NCBI GenBank assembly: GCA_016715795.1
Contig: JADJXP010000002.1
Coordinates: 1,364,001 to 1,428,000, forward strand
DNA: 64,000 bases
Direction: 5' to 3'
Origin: Chloracidobacterium sp.
GTDB taxonomy: Bacteria > Acidobacteriota > Blastocatellia > Pyrinomonadales > Pyrinomonadaceae
Under the pieces are notes generated by a model, which ran no database searches, was not told the DNA's origin, and saw only the letters and a program-made list of their open reading frames with translations. The position numbers were made by a program, and so were the translations under genes. Below, piece by piece: positions 43,121 to 51,908 of the stretch. The number at the start of each line of letters is the position of its first letter. The first letter of the stretch is position 1.

Positions 43121-44410
43121 CTATTGAGCGATACGCTGAAACGCGGCAATAAAGAATCCATCCATGCCGTCACGATGCGGCCACGTTCGGGCATAGCCCT
43201 CGGCTGTAATGAATCGTGACGGAACATCTGGGCCGATCCGGGCAAAGTGTCCCTCGGCGTCGCCAAAGCTCCCCGCAACACTCTCATTCTCGTCCCGTTC
43301 GAGCGAACAGGTCGAGTAAACGAGAAGACCGCCTGAACTCACTAGTTTTGATGCATTCACGAGGATCCGAAGTTGTTTCGCGGACAGTTCGGCAAGGTCC
43401 GTTTGTGTGGCGGCATAACGTATTTCCGGGTTTCGCCTGATCGTGCCCGTTCCAGAACATGGTGCGTCGACGAGCACTGTACCGAATGAACCGTCGCTGA
43501 ACGGAAGGCCCGACTCCGCGTTATATTGGACGACGGACACACGATCGCATCCCTGGCGGGCCAGATTCGCCTTAAGAAACTCAACACGGGATCGATGCAG
43601 ATCGCCCGCGGTGATCATGACGTTCGTAGCGTTCGCAGCGATGAGGCCGGTCTTACCTCCGGGGGCCGCACAGACGTCAAGAAAGCGGCCCCGAGGCGGC
43701 ACCTCAACAGAATGAGCTACCATCTGCGACGCTTCATCCTGGAAATAGACCGAGCCCTGCAAAGACATCTCACGAAGTTCCGGCGAGATCTTATCCGCAA
43801 GCAGGCACCCGTTCACATACTCTGAGGGACGCGTGGCTCCGGCTATCGAATTCACATCGAAGTCTCTACCGATATGGCGGAATGCAACCGTCTGCGGATA
43901 ATTATTCGCTGCCGCGATCGCCGCAGCCTCGATCTCTCCAAACTGATCGACCCAGCGCTGAACAAGCCAGCGTGGATGGGACGTTTCGACGACTATGCGG
44001 TCGATCTCGTCTCTCGGCTGCACCGACGGTGACTCGGTCACGGCACGGCGAAGTACGGCATTTACCAGCCCTTTGGCTGACATCTTTTTCGCACGCCCGA
44101 CAAGGTCGACGCTTTCGCTGACCGCAGCGTGCGGCGGGACCTTATCCAGGAAACGGAGTTGATACAGCCCAAGCCTCAAGGCGAGCCGCACAGCTAAGTC
44201 GAGTTTCTTATTCCCCGTGAGCAGGTCGATCGCCCTATCCAGCCAAATCTGTCGCCGCAGGACCCCCAACACGAGTTCATGGCAGAGACCTCGGTCCGAG
44301 GGTGACAGCTTGGCCTCGTATTCCGGCAGCAGGACCGATGAATAGGCTGCCTCAGTCTCGATCCGTTTAAGGATATCGAAAGCCGAATAGCGTGCAGGCG
44401 AGATACTCAT
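43121..44410 (-). CDS. rsmB: 16S rRNA (cytosine-967-C5)-methyltransferase
   Basis: 429 aa. N-terminal NusB-like RNA-binding domain (ARYSAFDILKRIETEAAYSSVLL, LDLAVRLALRLGLYQLRFLDKVPPHAAVSESVDL), then the SAM-dependent RsmB/NOP2 fold: QDEASQMVAHSVEVPPRGRFLDVCAAPGGKTGLIAA, VLVDAPCSGTGTIRRNPEIR (catalytic Cys) and LVYSTCSLERDENE. Modifies C967 of 16S rRNA. Its start overlaps the stop of trhO (ATGA). Confidence 0.96.
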   Translation of the reverse strand: MSISPARYSAFDILKRIETEAAYSSVLLPEYEAKLSPSDRGLCHELVLGVLRRQIWLDRAIDLLTGNKKLDLAVRLALRLGLYQLRFLDKVPPHAAVSESVDLVGRAKKMSAKGLVNAVLRRAVTESPSVQPRDEIDRIVVETSHPRWLVQRWVDQFGEIEAAAIAAANNYPQTVAFRHIGRDFDVNSIAGATRPSEYVNGCLLADKISPELREMSLQGSVYFQDEASQMVAHSVEVPPRGRFLDVCAAPGGKTGLIAANATNVMITAGDLHRSRVEFLKANLARQGCDRVSVVQYNAESGLPFSDGSFGTVLVDAPCSGTGTIRRNPEIRYAATQTDLAELSAKQLRILVNASKLVSSGGLLVYSTCSLERDENESVAGSFGDAEGHFARIGPDVPSRFITAEGYARTWPHRDGMDGFFIAAFQRIAQ

Positions 44411-45171
44411 CTAGCCGCCTTTCGCCGCTGCGAATGATCCGGTTGACGGCCCTTCTGAAGAGAGCCGTCCACCGAGATGCGTTCGTCAAAGACAAAGCAT
44501 TCGCCGCGCCAAAGCGATTCTTCGGGCGAAACTATTTCGAGATACTTGAGAATGCCCCCTTCGAGTTGATAGACCTCATCGAAACCGAGCTGCTTCATAT
44601 ACGGTGCGAACTTCTCACACCTGATACCGCCGGTGCAGAACATCGCGATGCGTTTGTGCCGTTCGGGATCGAGATTGTCCGCGACATACTGCGGAAGTTC
44701 GCTAAACTTTGCGGTGTCGGGATTTACAGCCCCTTCAAACGTACCTGTGGCGTATTCATACCGGTTTCGCGCGTCGAGAACCACCGTGTCAGGGGCTGAG
44801 ATGAGGGCGTTCCAGTCCTCAGGCGAGATGTGCGTCCCAATGCCCAGAGAAATATCGACAGGCCGCTTGAGCGTCACGATCTCCGGCTTGATCTTGATGT
44901 CGATCCTCCGGAACGGAGCCGAATCGTAAAATGAGGATTTGAATGTGATGTCCGTCTTTAGGGCATCTCCGGCACGTCGGACAAAGGCCTTGATATCCTC
45001 CGGTCGGCCACAGACCATGCCGTTATAGCCCTCGTCCGCCAGTATTACTGTGCCGCGAACGTCGAGTTCAAGGAACAACTTGCGCAATTCGTCCCTAAGG
45101 TCGGCCAAAAGCCCAACAGACGCCATGGGCTTGAACTCGTAGAAGGCTATTATTTCGACCTGTTCCATCAA
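44407..45171 (-). CDS. trhO: tRNA uridine(34) hydroxylase, rhodanese family
   Basis: 254 aa YceA/TrhO type enzyme that makes 5-hydroxyuridine at tRNA position 34 using O2. N-terminal acylphosphatase-like part (EIIAFYEFKPMASVGLLADLRDELRKLFLELDVRGTVILADEGYNGMVCG), rhodanese domain with VVLDARNRYEYATGTFEGAVNPDTAKFSELP and the active-site loop MFCTGGIRCEKF, then YQLEGGILKYLE. C terminus is short and basic. Placed between fmt and rsmB, overlapping rsmB by 4 bp and 2 bp after fmt; an unusual guest in this translation-linked operon. Confidence 0.95.
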   Translation of the reverse strand: MMEQVEIIAFYEFKPMASVGLLADLRDELRKLFLELDVRGTVILADEGYNGMVCGRPEDIKAFVRRAGDALKTDITFKSSFYDSAPFRRIDIKIKPEIVTLKRPVDISLGIGTHISPEDWNALISAPDTVVLDARNRYEYATGTFEGAVNPDTAKFSELPQYVADNLDPERHKRIAMFCTGGIRCEKFAPYMKQLGFDEVYQLEGGILKYLEIVSPEESLWRGECFVFDERISVDGSLQKGRQPDHSQRRKAAR

Positions 45172-45173
45172 TG

Positions 45174-46097
45174 CTATCCAAAAATCTCGCCAACCTCAGC
45201 CTTGGCCCCATTCAAAAAGTCCCGAGCTGACATCCGACGCTTGCCTTCGGGCTGGATTTCGACCAACCGCAGTGAGGAGCCATGGCCGCAGGAGACGGTC
45301 AACTTATCGCCCGCCGCCTCGATCACCTCTCCCGGCCTGCCTGACTGCTCGCCAGCGTGTCTTGCTTTCCAGACAGTCAGGCGGCCTCCACGATGTGTCG
45401 TGTAGGCGGTCGGAAAAGGCTGAAAGCCGCGAACGCGGTTTGCGATCTGCACCGCGGTCATCGACCAGTCGATCAAGCCGTCGCTTTTCTTCATGAGCGG
45501 GGCGAGCGATGCGGCGGCATCGTCCTGAGTGACCTGTTCGAGATCATCGATCCGTTCGAGCGTTTCTGACAGGAGATCTGCCCCGAGATGTGCAAGGCGT
45601 TCCATCAGTTCCACGCCGGTTTCGTCGTCACCGATCGCCGCCGATCGCTGCAGCAATATCGGCCCTGTGTCGAGTCCCGTATCCATCTTCATGGTAGTGA
45701 CGCCGGTCTCCTTCTCGCCATTGACAATAGCCCAATTTACGGGTGCCGCACCGCGATATTTTGGCAGAAGCGAGAAGTGGAGGTTCACGGCGCCATACCT
45801 GAACGCTTTCAGGAAAGCTTCGGGCAAGATCCGGCCATAAGCAACCACGACAACCACATCAGCCGCATGCGAGCAAAATCTCTCGGAAACTTCGTCCGTT
45901 TTGATCTGCAGCGGCTGATAGACATCAATACCGTGCTCGAGCGAAAACATCTTGACGGGCGACTGTGCGACCTTGTTGCCACGCCCCGCGGGTTTGTCAG
46001 GCTGTGTATAGGCGGCAACAATCTCGTGGCCGTCTGCCAATAGACGCTGCAGCGACACTACCGCCGGGGCCGGCGTCCCCATAAAAACAACTTTCAT
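45174..46097 (-). CDS. fmt: methionyl-tRNA formyltransferase
   Basis: 307 aa enzyme that formylates initiator Met-tRNA with 10-formyl-THF. MKVVFMGTPAPAVVSLQRLL start, VVVAYGRILPEAFLKAFRYGAVNLHFSLLPKYRGAAPVNWAIVNGEKETGVTTMKMDTGLDTGPIL (Asn/His/Asp catalytic residues, SLLPKYRG loop), and the C-terminal OB domain (VRGFQPFPTAYTT). First gene of the minus-strand cluster; def, its usual partner, is 5 kb away at 51.3 kb. Confidence 0.97.
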   Translation of the reverse strand: MKVVFMGTPAPAVVSLQRLLADGHEIVAAYTQPDKPAGRGNKVAQSPVKMFSLEHGIDVYQPLQIKTDEVSERFCSHAADVVVVVAYGRILPEAFLKAFRYGAVNLHFSLLPKYRGAAPVNWAIVNGEKETGVTTMKMDTGLDTGPILLQRSAAIGDDETGVELMERLAHLGADLLSETLERIDDLEQVTQDDAAASLAPLMKKSDGLIDWSMTAVQIANRVRGFQPFPTAYTTHRGGRLTVWKARHAGEQSGRPGEVIEAAGDKLTVSCGHGSSLRLVEIQPEGKRRMSARDFLNGAKAEVGEIFG

Positions 46098-46119
46098 CCG
46101 GCTTCAGACCGCCTCATAT

Positions 46120-47742
46120 TCATCTCCGTCGTGCCAACCGAAGAGCGTCAGCCATCACATAGAATATCCAATTCTGCTCCATGGAACCGCGGATAAGATG
46201 AGCGTTGACGCCCGCCGCAAAGATCGTGACATCCTCACCACTATGCGACTCGCTGACCTTTGGGATCATCGCCTCCTGAAGATAATCTGGGGCGTAAACA
46301 TCGACATTTGAAAGGTCCCAGCGGCCGTCCAGATATGGCTTGAACGTCTTCGGCTCACTGCAACATCGTTTTGGCCCTTCCGGCTGGTCGTTGGAGGCAC
46401 CCGCATAGCCGCGTCCATTTACGTAACCGAGCGTCGTAAATGGCAGCCCGAGCAAGTCCTTTGCGTAGCCTGGTCGTAGATTGCCCTTGCCGTCATTCTC
46501 GCGAACAAGGCCGAGAATATTATTGCCGCGAACCGGATATCCCTGGATAAAAAGTGTATGACTGTGGTCGGCCGTCACGATAATGAGCGTTTCGTCGAGA
46601 TCGACCATCTCCTTAGCTGCCCGGATAGCGTTTGAGAACTCTACCGTCTCGCTGAGGGCCCGATAGGCGTTGCCGTTGTGGTTCGAGTGGTCAATACGGC
46701 CCCCCTCGACCATCAGGACGTAGCCCTTCTTGTTTCGCGAGAGGATCTCTATCGATTTACGGGTCATTTCGGTAAGAGACGGTTCTCCGGCCCTGTCATT
46801 GCCTCGATCGTGCTCAAACTGCATATGCGAACGCTCAAACAGGCCGAGGAGGTGCTTCGTCCGTTTCGTGTCGATCCGGTCGAATTCCTGCTTGTTCCAC
46901 ACGTATGCTGAATCGCCGTATCTACTCAGCCATTCTTTTGTGAGATCGCGCTTATCGAGTCGCTCGCCTCGCCGCACATCGTATTCAGGGTCGGCGGCCT
47001 CGGCAGGCAAGAATTTCGTCCTGCCACCGCCCATTGCTACCTCGAGGCCATCGCCGTATGGGAATTCGATCAATTGCCTTGCAATGTCCGGGAATCCGGC
47101 GGCGTGGGCGTCCTTATTCCGCTTGAGGATGTCCTCGTCAGATTCCCAGTTGCGCTCGGCCGTGTGGGCGTAGCATGCCGCCGGAGTCGCGTGGGTCAGC
47201 CTTGCTGTCGTAACGACACCCGTCGAGCGTCCCGATTCCTCGGCGTACTCGAGCAGTGTCTTGGCCTCGTTGCCCTTTACCGTCCGATAGTCGCCCTGAA
47301 CGACGTTCTGATCGACGGAGATAACGCTCTCATCGGTTTTAACGCCCGTGATGATCGCGCTCATCGTCGAGGCAGAGTCAGATACCTGCTGATTCACGCT
47401 ATAGGTCCGCGAAAGGGCCGCAAACGGGAACTCTTCAAAGCTCAGGCGGTTCTCCTCTCCGCTTTCACCGCGTCGTTGCCCTTCGAAGATCCTTGACGCC
47501 GCAATGGTTGAGTTGCTCATCCCATCCCCGAGAAACAGGATCACGTTCTTTGCCTTACCCGAACGGACCTTCTGTCTTTTCGCCAGCTCGACGGCATTCC
47601 AGCCGTCGGTTCGCCACATGTCCGGATTCTCAATGCGGGTCACGGGGAAAGGCGGATGGACGACTTGGGAAAAGACTGAAAGTACAAGAGTTAAGGATAA
47701 TATGACAGCAACTGCCCTTCTAAGAAAACTTCTCCTGGTCAT
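46120..47742 (-). CDS. exported alkaline phosphatase
   Basis: 540 aa. N-terminal signal (RRSFLRRAVAVILSLTLVLSVFSQVVHPP). PhoA-type alkaline phosphatase core: KNVILFLGDGMSNSTIAASRIF (first metal Asp), DSASTMSAIITGVKTDES (catalytic Ser in DSAS), TTARLTHATPAACYAHT, MVEGGRIDHSNHNGNAYRALSETVEF, IIVTADHSHTLF and SHSGEDVTIFAAG (metal His/Asp). Releases phosphate from esters in the periplasm. The start codon lies only a few bases after the terminator of the upstream gene with no ribosome-binding site visible. Confidence 0.94.
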   Translation of the reverse strand: MTRRSFLRRAVAVILSLTLVLSVFSQVVHPPFPVTRIENPDMWRTDGWNAVELAKRQKVRSGKAKNVILFLGDGMSNSTIAASRIFEGQRRGESGEENRLSFEEFPFAALSRTYSVNQQVSDSASTMSAIITGVKTDESVISVDQNVVQGDYRTVKGNEAKTLLEYAEESGRSTGVVTTARLTHATPAACYAHTAERNWESDEDILKRNKDAHAAGFPDIARQLIEFPYGDGLEVAMGGGRTKFLPAEAADPEYDVRRGERLDKRDLTKEWLSRYGDSAYVWNKQEFDRIDTKRTKHLLGLFERSHMQFEHDRGNDRAGEPSLTEMTRKSIEILSRNKKGYVLMVEGGRIDHSNHNGNAYRALSETVEFSNAIRAAKEMVDLDETLIIVTADHSHTLFIQGYPVRGNNILGLVRENDGKGNLRPGYAKDLLGLPFTTLGYVNGRGYAGASNDQPEGPKRCCSEPKTFKPYLDGRWDLSNVDVYAPDYLQEAMIPKVSESHSGEDVTIFAAGVNAHLIRGSMEQNWIFYVMADALRLARRR

Positions 47743-47748
47743 AGAAAA

Positions 47749-47781
47749 AAGTGCTAGGTCCTGAGTAAGAACTTAGCACTT
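47749..47781 (-). terminator. rho-independent terminator of the 47820-48725 gene
   Basis: On the minus strand AAGTGCTAAGTTCT, loop TACTC, AGGACCTAGCACTT (12 pairs with one mismatch and one wobble) followed by TTTT. It ends 7 bases before the alkaline phosphatase ATG, so it also forms that gene's leader and could act as an attenuator. Confidence 0.75.
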
Positions 47782-47819
47782 CGAGTTAGCAAATCGAAAT
47801 TACGACGACTACGGCCGCC

Positions 47820-48725
47820 TCAGTAGCCGCAATGATAGTTTGATGTCGTGTAGGATTGCTCCCATTTGCCGCCGGACTTGCGATAGGCGTTGAAACCGGC
47901 ACCCTCGAACGATTGAATATAAGTGAACACCTCGCTGGTTCCGTCACCGTCATAGTCAAACGCATCCAAGAGCAACTCGTGATAGACGCCTTCGTCAACA
48001 CTCTTGATATCACCACTCATCACGTTCGCTTGATCGATCGAACGGTACTCCTTGTAGCCGAGCGCATACTTACTGTTACTGCCTTTTGAGGCGATAAAGA
48101 AGAGCAGCCCTCGGGTCAGTCGGTCGATCTCGACCCAGTACGAACCGACGATCTCGGCCTTTCCGTCGCGGTCAAGGTCGAGCGCCGTGAGATTCTGATA
48201 GCGCAGCGTCCCCGGCGTCAGTTTCTGTCTCATGAACTCAGCCTTTACAAGGGCGTCGATCTCGTCCTTTTCGGCGGCGGTGGGTCGGCGACGGTAGCTC
48301 GCAGATGCGGTCTTGATCGGAGCATTGGTGGCTATTCCCATAACGAGTCCCTGCAGGGGTGTCTTGCTTGCCCTAGTCGTGACCGTCGCCATGTTTCGCG
48401 AACATTCGGCCTTTGCATCGGACGACTTGACCGTCACGTTACCCGCATTCGCTCCGCCAAATATCAGCTTATAGATCGTCCCGGGCTTGTAGTAAGCTCT
48501 GTTAAACGCCGTAATGAGCGTCTGGTCGTCGCTCCCGTTGACCGTCTCGGCAAGCTTGCCCTTATTGATGTAAGCGATCGGCTCGAGCGTTTTACCGTCA
48601 TTGAGTACCGCGAAAATGATCGGCTTCGGCGGCTTTGAGACCGCCCGCTGGGCCGCGACCGCCACCGAAAACCCAAGCACGAACATTGTGACGATGGTAA
48701 CCCTGACGAATAGATGTTTTGTCAT
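47820..48725 (-). CDS. exported protein with EF-hand/VCBS-like calcium loops, unknown function
   Basis: 301 aa. Signal peptide (MTKHLFVRVTIVTMFVLGFSVAVAAQ). Mid part ILNDGKTLEPIAYINKGKL-type beta structure; C-terminal half holds two Asp-rich loops, LDLDRDGKAEIVG and FDYDGDGTSEVFTY, of the kind that bind calcium in FG-GAP proteins. Two cysteines (SDAKAECSR and NYHCGY) may pair. No family recognised. Terminates at the hairpin before the phosphatase gene; 7 bp downstream of pruA's stop on the same strand. Confidence 0.8.
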   Translation of the reverse strand: MTKHLFVRVTIVTMFVLGFSVAVAAQRAVSKPPKPIIFAVLNDGKTLEPIAYINKGKLAETVNGSDDQTLITAFNRAYYKPGTIYKLIFGGANAGNVTVKSSDAKAECSRNMATVTTRASKTPLQGLVMGIATNAPIKTASASYRRRPTAAEKDEIDALVKAEFMRQKLTPGTLRYQNLTALDLDRDGKAEIVGSYWVEIDRLTRGLLFFIASKGSNSKYALGYKEYRSIDQANVMSGDIKSVDEGVYHELLLDAFDYDGDGTSEVFTYIQSFEGAGFNAYRKSGGKWEQSYTTSNYHCGY

Positions 48726-48732
48726 TTTCTCC

Positions 48733-50304
48733 TCAGATCTTCTGCGATATCGATTTGCCCTGCATAAACTGGAGCAAGTACTCGCGGCCTCCCGCCTTTG
48801 AATCCGTTCCGCTCATATTGAATCCGCCGAACGGATGTACGCCTACAAGAGCGCCTGTACATTTTCGGTTGAGATAGAGGTTGCCAACGTGAAATTCGCG
48901 TCGCGCCCTTGTCAATCTCTCCTCTGATGCTGAATATACCGCCCCGGTGAGGCCGAACTCAGTACCATTCGCGATCTCAAGCGCGTGATCGTAATCGCGC
49001 GCCTTTATCACTGCGAGAACGGGGGCGAATATCTCTTCTTGCTCTATAGTTGCACCGGGCTGGACATTGTCGATGATCGTCGGTTCGATAAAGAAACCGG
49101 TCGAATCCTCACCGCTACCGCCCGCGACGATCTCGCCGCCCTCGTCAACGCCCTTCTTAATGTAGCTCAACGTAGTGTCATACGAACGCCGGTTGATGAC
49201 CGCCGCAACGTTTGTCCCAGCGTCGGTCGGTTGACCAATGTTCAGTGACTTGGTGAGGGCAACGATCTTCGCCATCAATTGATCGTGGACCTTTTCGTCA
49301 ACAATAAGCCGCGAACATGCCGAACATTTCTGCCCCTGAAATCCAAACGCAGCCTGGACCACGCCGGTCGCCACTGCATCGAGGTCCGTCGCGTCATCGG
49401 CGACAACGATCGCGTCCTTGCCGCCCATCTCCGCGACGACCCGCTTTATCCATATCTGGCCATGCCGCGCCTTTGCGGCCTCTTCGTTAATGTGCAGGCC
49501 GACGCCTTTAGATCCGGTGAACGAGATGAACCGCGTCTTTGGGTGCGTCACCATCGCTTCGCCGGTCTTTGCGCTGCCGGAGATGAAGTTAACGACCCCT
49601 GCCGGAAGGCCAGCCTCCTCGACTATCTCCATGAACTTCGCGGCGATGGTCGGCGAGTCCGACGACGGTTTAAGAACCACCGTATTGCCGGCAGCCACGG
49701 CGGCCATCGTCATGCCGCACATGATAGCAAGCGGAAAATTCCATGGCGGAATGATCGCTCCCACGCCGAGCGGGATATACTCAAAACTGTTCGCTTCGCC
49801 CGGATATGGCGTAACCGGCTGTTCCTCCGCCCAGCGGACCATCTCGCGCCCGTAGAATTCGCAAAAGTCGATCGCCTCCGCCGTATCGCCGTCGGCCTCG
49901 GCCCAGGTCTTTGAAACCTCAAAGATCATCCAGGCGGACAACTCGTGCTTCCGCTCGCGCATAATTGCGGCTATCTTGAAGAGATACTCGGCACGTTCTG
50001 CGGCCGGCACGTTTCGCCAGGACTTGAAGGCCTCACTTGCCGTTGCAATCGCTTTCTCGACCAGCGATGTATCGGTGTCACCCTCAGAAAAGACACCTAC
50101 AGCCTCGGCCTTGTTTGATGGGTTGTTGCTCGTGAACTTTGAATCTAGCGAGAGCTTTTCACCACCGATGATGATCGGATATTCACGGCCGAGCTCGCCA
50201 CCGACCTTGTCAATCGCCGCCCGCATCGCTTCAGCATTGTCAGGTCGCGAAAAATCGGTAAATGGTTCGTTTCTGAATTCATCCAATGTCTGTTGTGTTT
50301 GCAT
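48733..50304 (-). CDS. pruA: L-glutamate gamma-semialdehyde dehydrogenase
   Basis: 523 aa NAD-dependent delta-1-pyrroline-5-carboxylate dehydrogenase, second step of proline degradation to glutamate. PruA signatures: YPIIIGGEKLSLDSKFTSNNPSNKAEAVGVF, YIPLGVGAIIPPWNFPLAIMCGMTMAAVAAGNTVVLKPSSDSP, FTGSKGVGLHINEEAA, AEMGGKDAIVVADDAD and the catalytic Cys in FGFQGQKCSACSRLIV, then EIFAPVLAVIKA and NRKCTGALVGVHPFGGFNMSGTDSKAGG. ATG 50304 starts 4 bp after the upstream outer-membrane gene's stop. No proline dehydrogenase gene is in the window. Confidence 0.96.
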   Translation of the reverse strand: MQTQQTLDEFRNEPFTDFSRPDNAEAMRAAIDKVGGELGREYPIIIGGEKLSLDSKFTSNNPSNKAEAVGVFSEGDTDTSLVEKAIATASEAFKSWRNVPAAERAEYLFKIAAIMRERKHELSAWMIFEVSKTWAEADGDTAEAIDFCEFYGREMVRWAEEQPVTPYPGEANSFEYIPLGVGAIIPPWNFPLAIMCGMTMAAVAAGNTVVLKPSSDSPTIAAKFMEIVEEAGLPAGVVNFISGSAKTGEAMVTHPKTRFISFTGSKGVGLHINEEAAKARHGQIWIKRVVAEMGGKDAIVVADDATDLDAVATGVVQAAFGFQGQKCSACSRLIVDEKVHDQLMAKIVALTKSLNIGQPTDAGTNVAAVINRRSYDTTLSYIKKGVDEGGEIVAGGSGEDSTGFFIEPTIIDNVQPGATIEQEEIFAPVLAVIKARDYDHALEIANGTEFGLTGAVYSASEERLTRARREFHVGNLYLNRKCTGALVGVHPFGGFNMSGTDSKAGGREYLLQFMQGKSISQKI

Positions 50305-50308
50305 AAGA

Positions 50309-51013
50309 TCAAAAGGTGACGCCGTAGTAGGCCGCGAACGAATTGTTTCCACGGCCCGAATTGCCAAAACTCCAGCCCGTCGTCAGATACTGGCGCTTGG
50401 TGATACCAAAGTTGAGACCCGCGGAAGCATAGCCCAAACGGTTCTTACCCGAAAACCAGTCGCCGACAAAACTCACGCGTTTTATGATCGGCTGACTAAT
50501 CCCGACGAGGGAGCCTGACCTATCACCAAAATCCCGACCGCCGCCAAATACGTGATACACACCGCCGATCAGCGTCATTCCGTTGAGAGCGTTAATGGTC
50601 TTGTTCGCAACGCCGTAGACCAAGACTGCGGTCTCGTTGCCGTTTCGGGCACGCAGCGGGACAAATGCGACCGTGCCGCCGGACACCGTCAGACCCAGCT
50701 TTTCATTGCGGTAGACATTCTGCTTCCAACTGAACTCGGCTTGGGCGGCCGATTCTTCGCCGTCCCAGGTGTAGTAAAAATTCGAACCCAGCTCAGTGCG
50801 GTTGCCGAGACCATATGCTACGCGATAGCCATAGGTTTGATAGCCGCCGTCACTGTATCTTGCAGGCTTGGTAATAAAGTCGCCCTCCAACCCCCAAGAC
50901 CCCTTCTGCAGCGTGTCGGCGACCGGAATATTGAACAACGTCGTCTGTGCACTGGTGCTGACTGCGGCCAACCAAACTAAGGCTCCGATAAAGAAGGAAG
51001 CGCCTCTTAGCAT
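50309..51013 (-). CDS. outer-membrane beta-barrel-like protein, unknown function
   Basis: 234 aa. Signal peptide (MLRGASFFIGALVWLAAVSTSAQ); the mature part is a regular run of amphipathic beta strands with Tyr/Gly/Phe girdles (YQTYGYRVAYGLGNRTELGSNFYYTW, AEFSWKQNVY, LIGGVYHVFGGGRD, RLGYASAGLNFGI) and ends in Phe (AAYYGVTF), the usual C-terminal signal for BAM insertion. Probably an 8-12-strand barrel. Immediately upstream of pruA, likely in one transcript. Confidence 0.8.
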   Translation of the reverse strand: MLRGASFFIGALVWLAAVSTSAQTTLFNIPVADTLQKGSWGLEGDFITKPARYSDGGYQTYGYRVAYGLGNRTELGSNFYYTWDGEESAAQAEFSWKQNVYRNEKLGLTVSGGTVAFVPLRARNGNETAVLVYGVANKTINALNGMTLIGGVYHVFGGGRDFGDRSGSLVGISQPIIKRVSFVGDWFSGKNRLGYASAGLNFGITKRQYLTTGWSFGNSGRGNNSFAAYYGVTF

Positions 51014-51085
51014 AGCTCTGCTCCTATTGGCACTCTATTTTTCACCATGGCTGCCACCGGGGCTAATGGCGACACTCCGCGAAAG

Positions 51086-51310
51086 CTACCGATATCGTTG
51101 CCGGGCCATCTCGCGTTGTTCCCATTCGTCGAGTATCTCAGGGAAAATAGCCGGGCCGTCTTCCTGCCATGCCACCACAAAGCGCGGCTGCTGCGAATCG
51201 CTCAAGTGCTTTACATAACCAAGTATCAGCACCCAGCCTTCGCTCAGATATTTGTTAAGTTCGCCACTCGACGAGAGTTCGGCGGTGAGTTTGGTGTCCT
51301 CTAGCTTCAA
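51086..51310 (-). CDS. small hypothetical protein downstream of def
   Basis: About 74 aa counted from a TTG at 51310; the open frame reaches back to 51361 inside def. Sequence DTKLTAELSSSGELNKYLSEGWVLILGYVKHL and QQPRFVVAWQEDGPAIFPEILDEWEQREMARQRYR looks like a small alpha/beta protein with a Trp-rich centre (GWVLI, VVAWQ). No family recognised, start uncertain. Same strand as def, so probably co-transcribed. Confidence 0.5.
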   Translation of the reverse strand: MKLEDTKLTAELSSSGELNKYLSEGWVLILGYVKHLSDSQQPRFVVAWQEDGPAIFPEILDEWEQREMARQRYR

Positions 51311-51311
51311 G

Positions 51312-51836
51312 TCAATTCCACTTCCCCGTGCTTTGCAGATGTTTGATCTTACGCTTGGCAAACTGCCGTTTGAGGGGCGTCATCCGGTCGAGAAACACAA
51401 TGCCGTCGCAATGATCCGTTTCATGCAGTATACACCTTGCGGCCAGGTCTTGAACATCTATTTCGACCTGATCGCCATTAATATTCTGGGCCCGCGCGAT
51501 CACACGCATCTCCCTTTTCACGGTCTGGAACAGGCCCGGGAACGACAAACACCCTTCGTCGCCGGTCTGTTCACCCTCGACGCTGATGATCTCGGGATTT
51601 ATCAATACATGCCGCTCGCGTGCCCACTCGTCTGTCTCCGGCGTGTCCATCACAAATAGCCGCCGCGAAACCCCAACCTGCGGAGCTGCCAACCCAACGC
51701 CGCCCGCATCCGCCATTGTCTCGAACATATCCTCGATCAATGTTGCGAGATCGCCGTCAAAATTACCGTCGTCGACAGGCCTTGCGACCGACAACAAAAC
51801 GGGCTCGGGATAGTGGACTATCGGGAGCAAAGGCAT
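51312..51836 (-). CDS. def: peptide deformylase
   Basis: 174 aa metal enzyme removing the N-formyl group of nascent proteins. All three motifs: GVGLAAPQVG (residues about 45-54), EGCLSFPG (metal Cys) and HETDHCDG (HExxH; catalytic Glu and two metal His). N terminus MPLLPIVHYPEPVLLSVARPV is family-typical. Separated from fmt, with which it usually forms a pair. Confidence 0.97.
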   Translation of the reverse strand: MPLLPIVHYPEPVLLSVARPVDDGNFDGDLATLIEDMFETMADAGGVGLAAPQVGVSRRLFVMDTPETDEWARERHVLINPEIISVEGEQTGDEGCLSFPGLFQTVKREMRVIARAQNINGDQVEIDVQDLAARCILHETDHCDGIVFLDRMTPLKRQFAKRKIKHLQSTGKWN

Positions 51837-51908
51837 CTGATTATTTTACTTCTCTTCCCTCTGTTTCCGAAGTCTGGTGGTGCCGCCGAAGGCAAAGGCA
51901 CTCGACGA

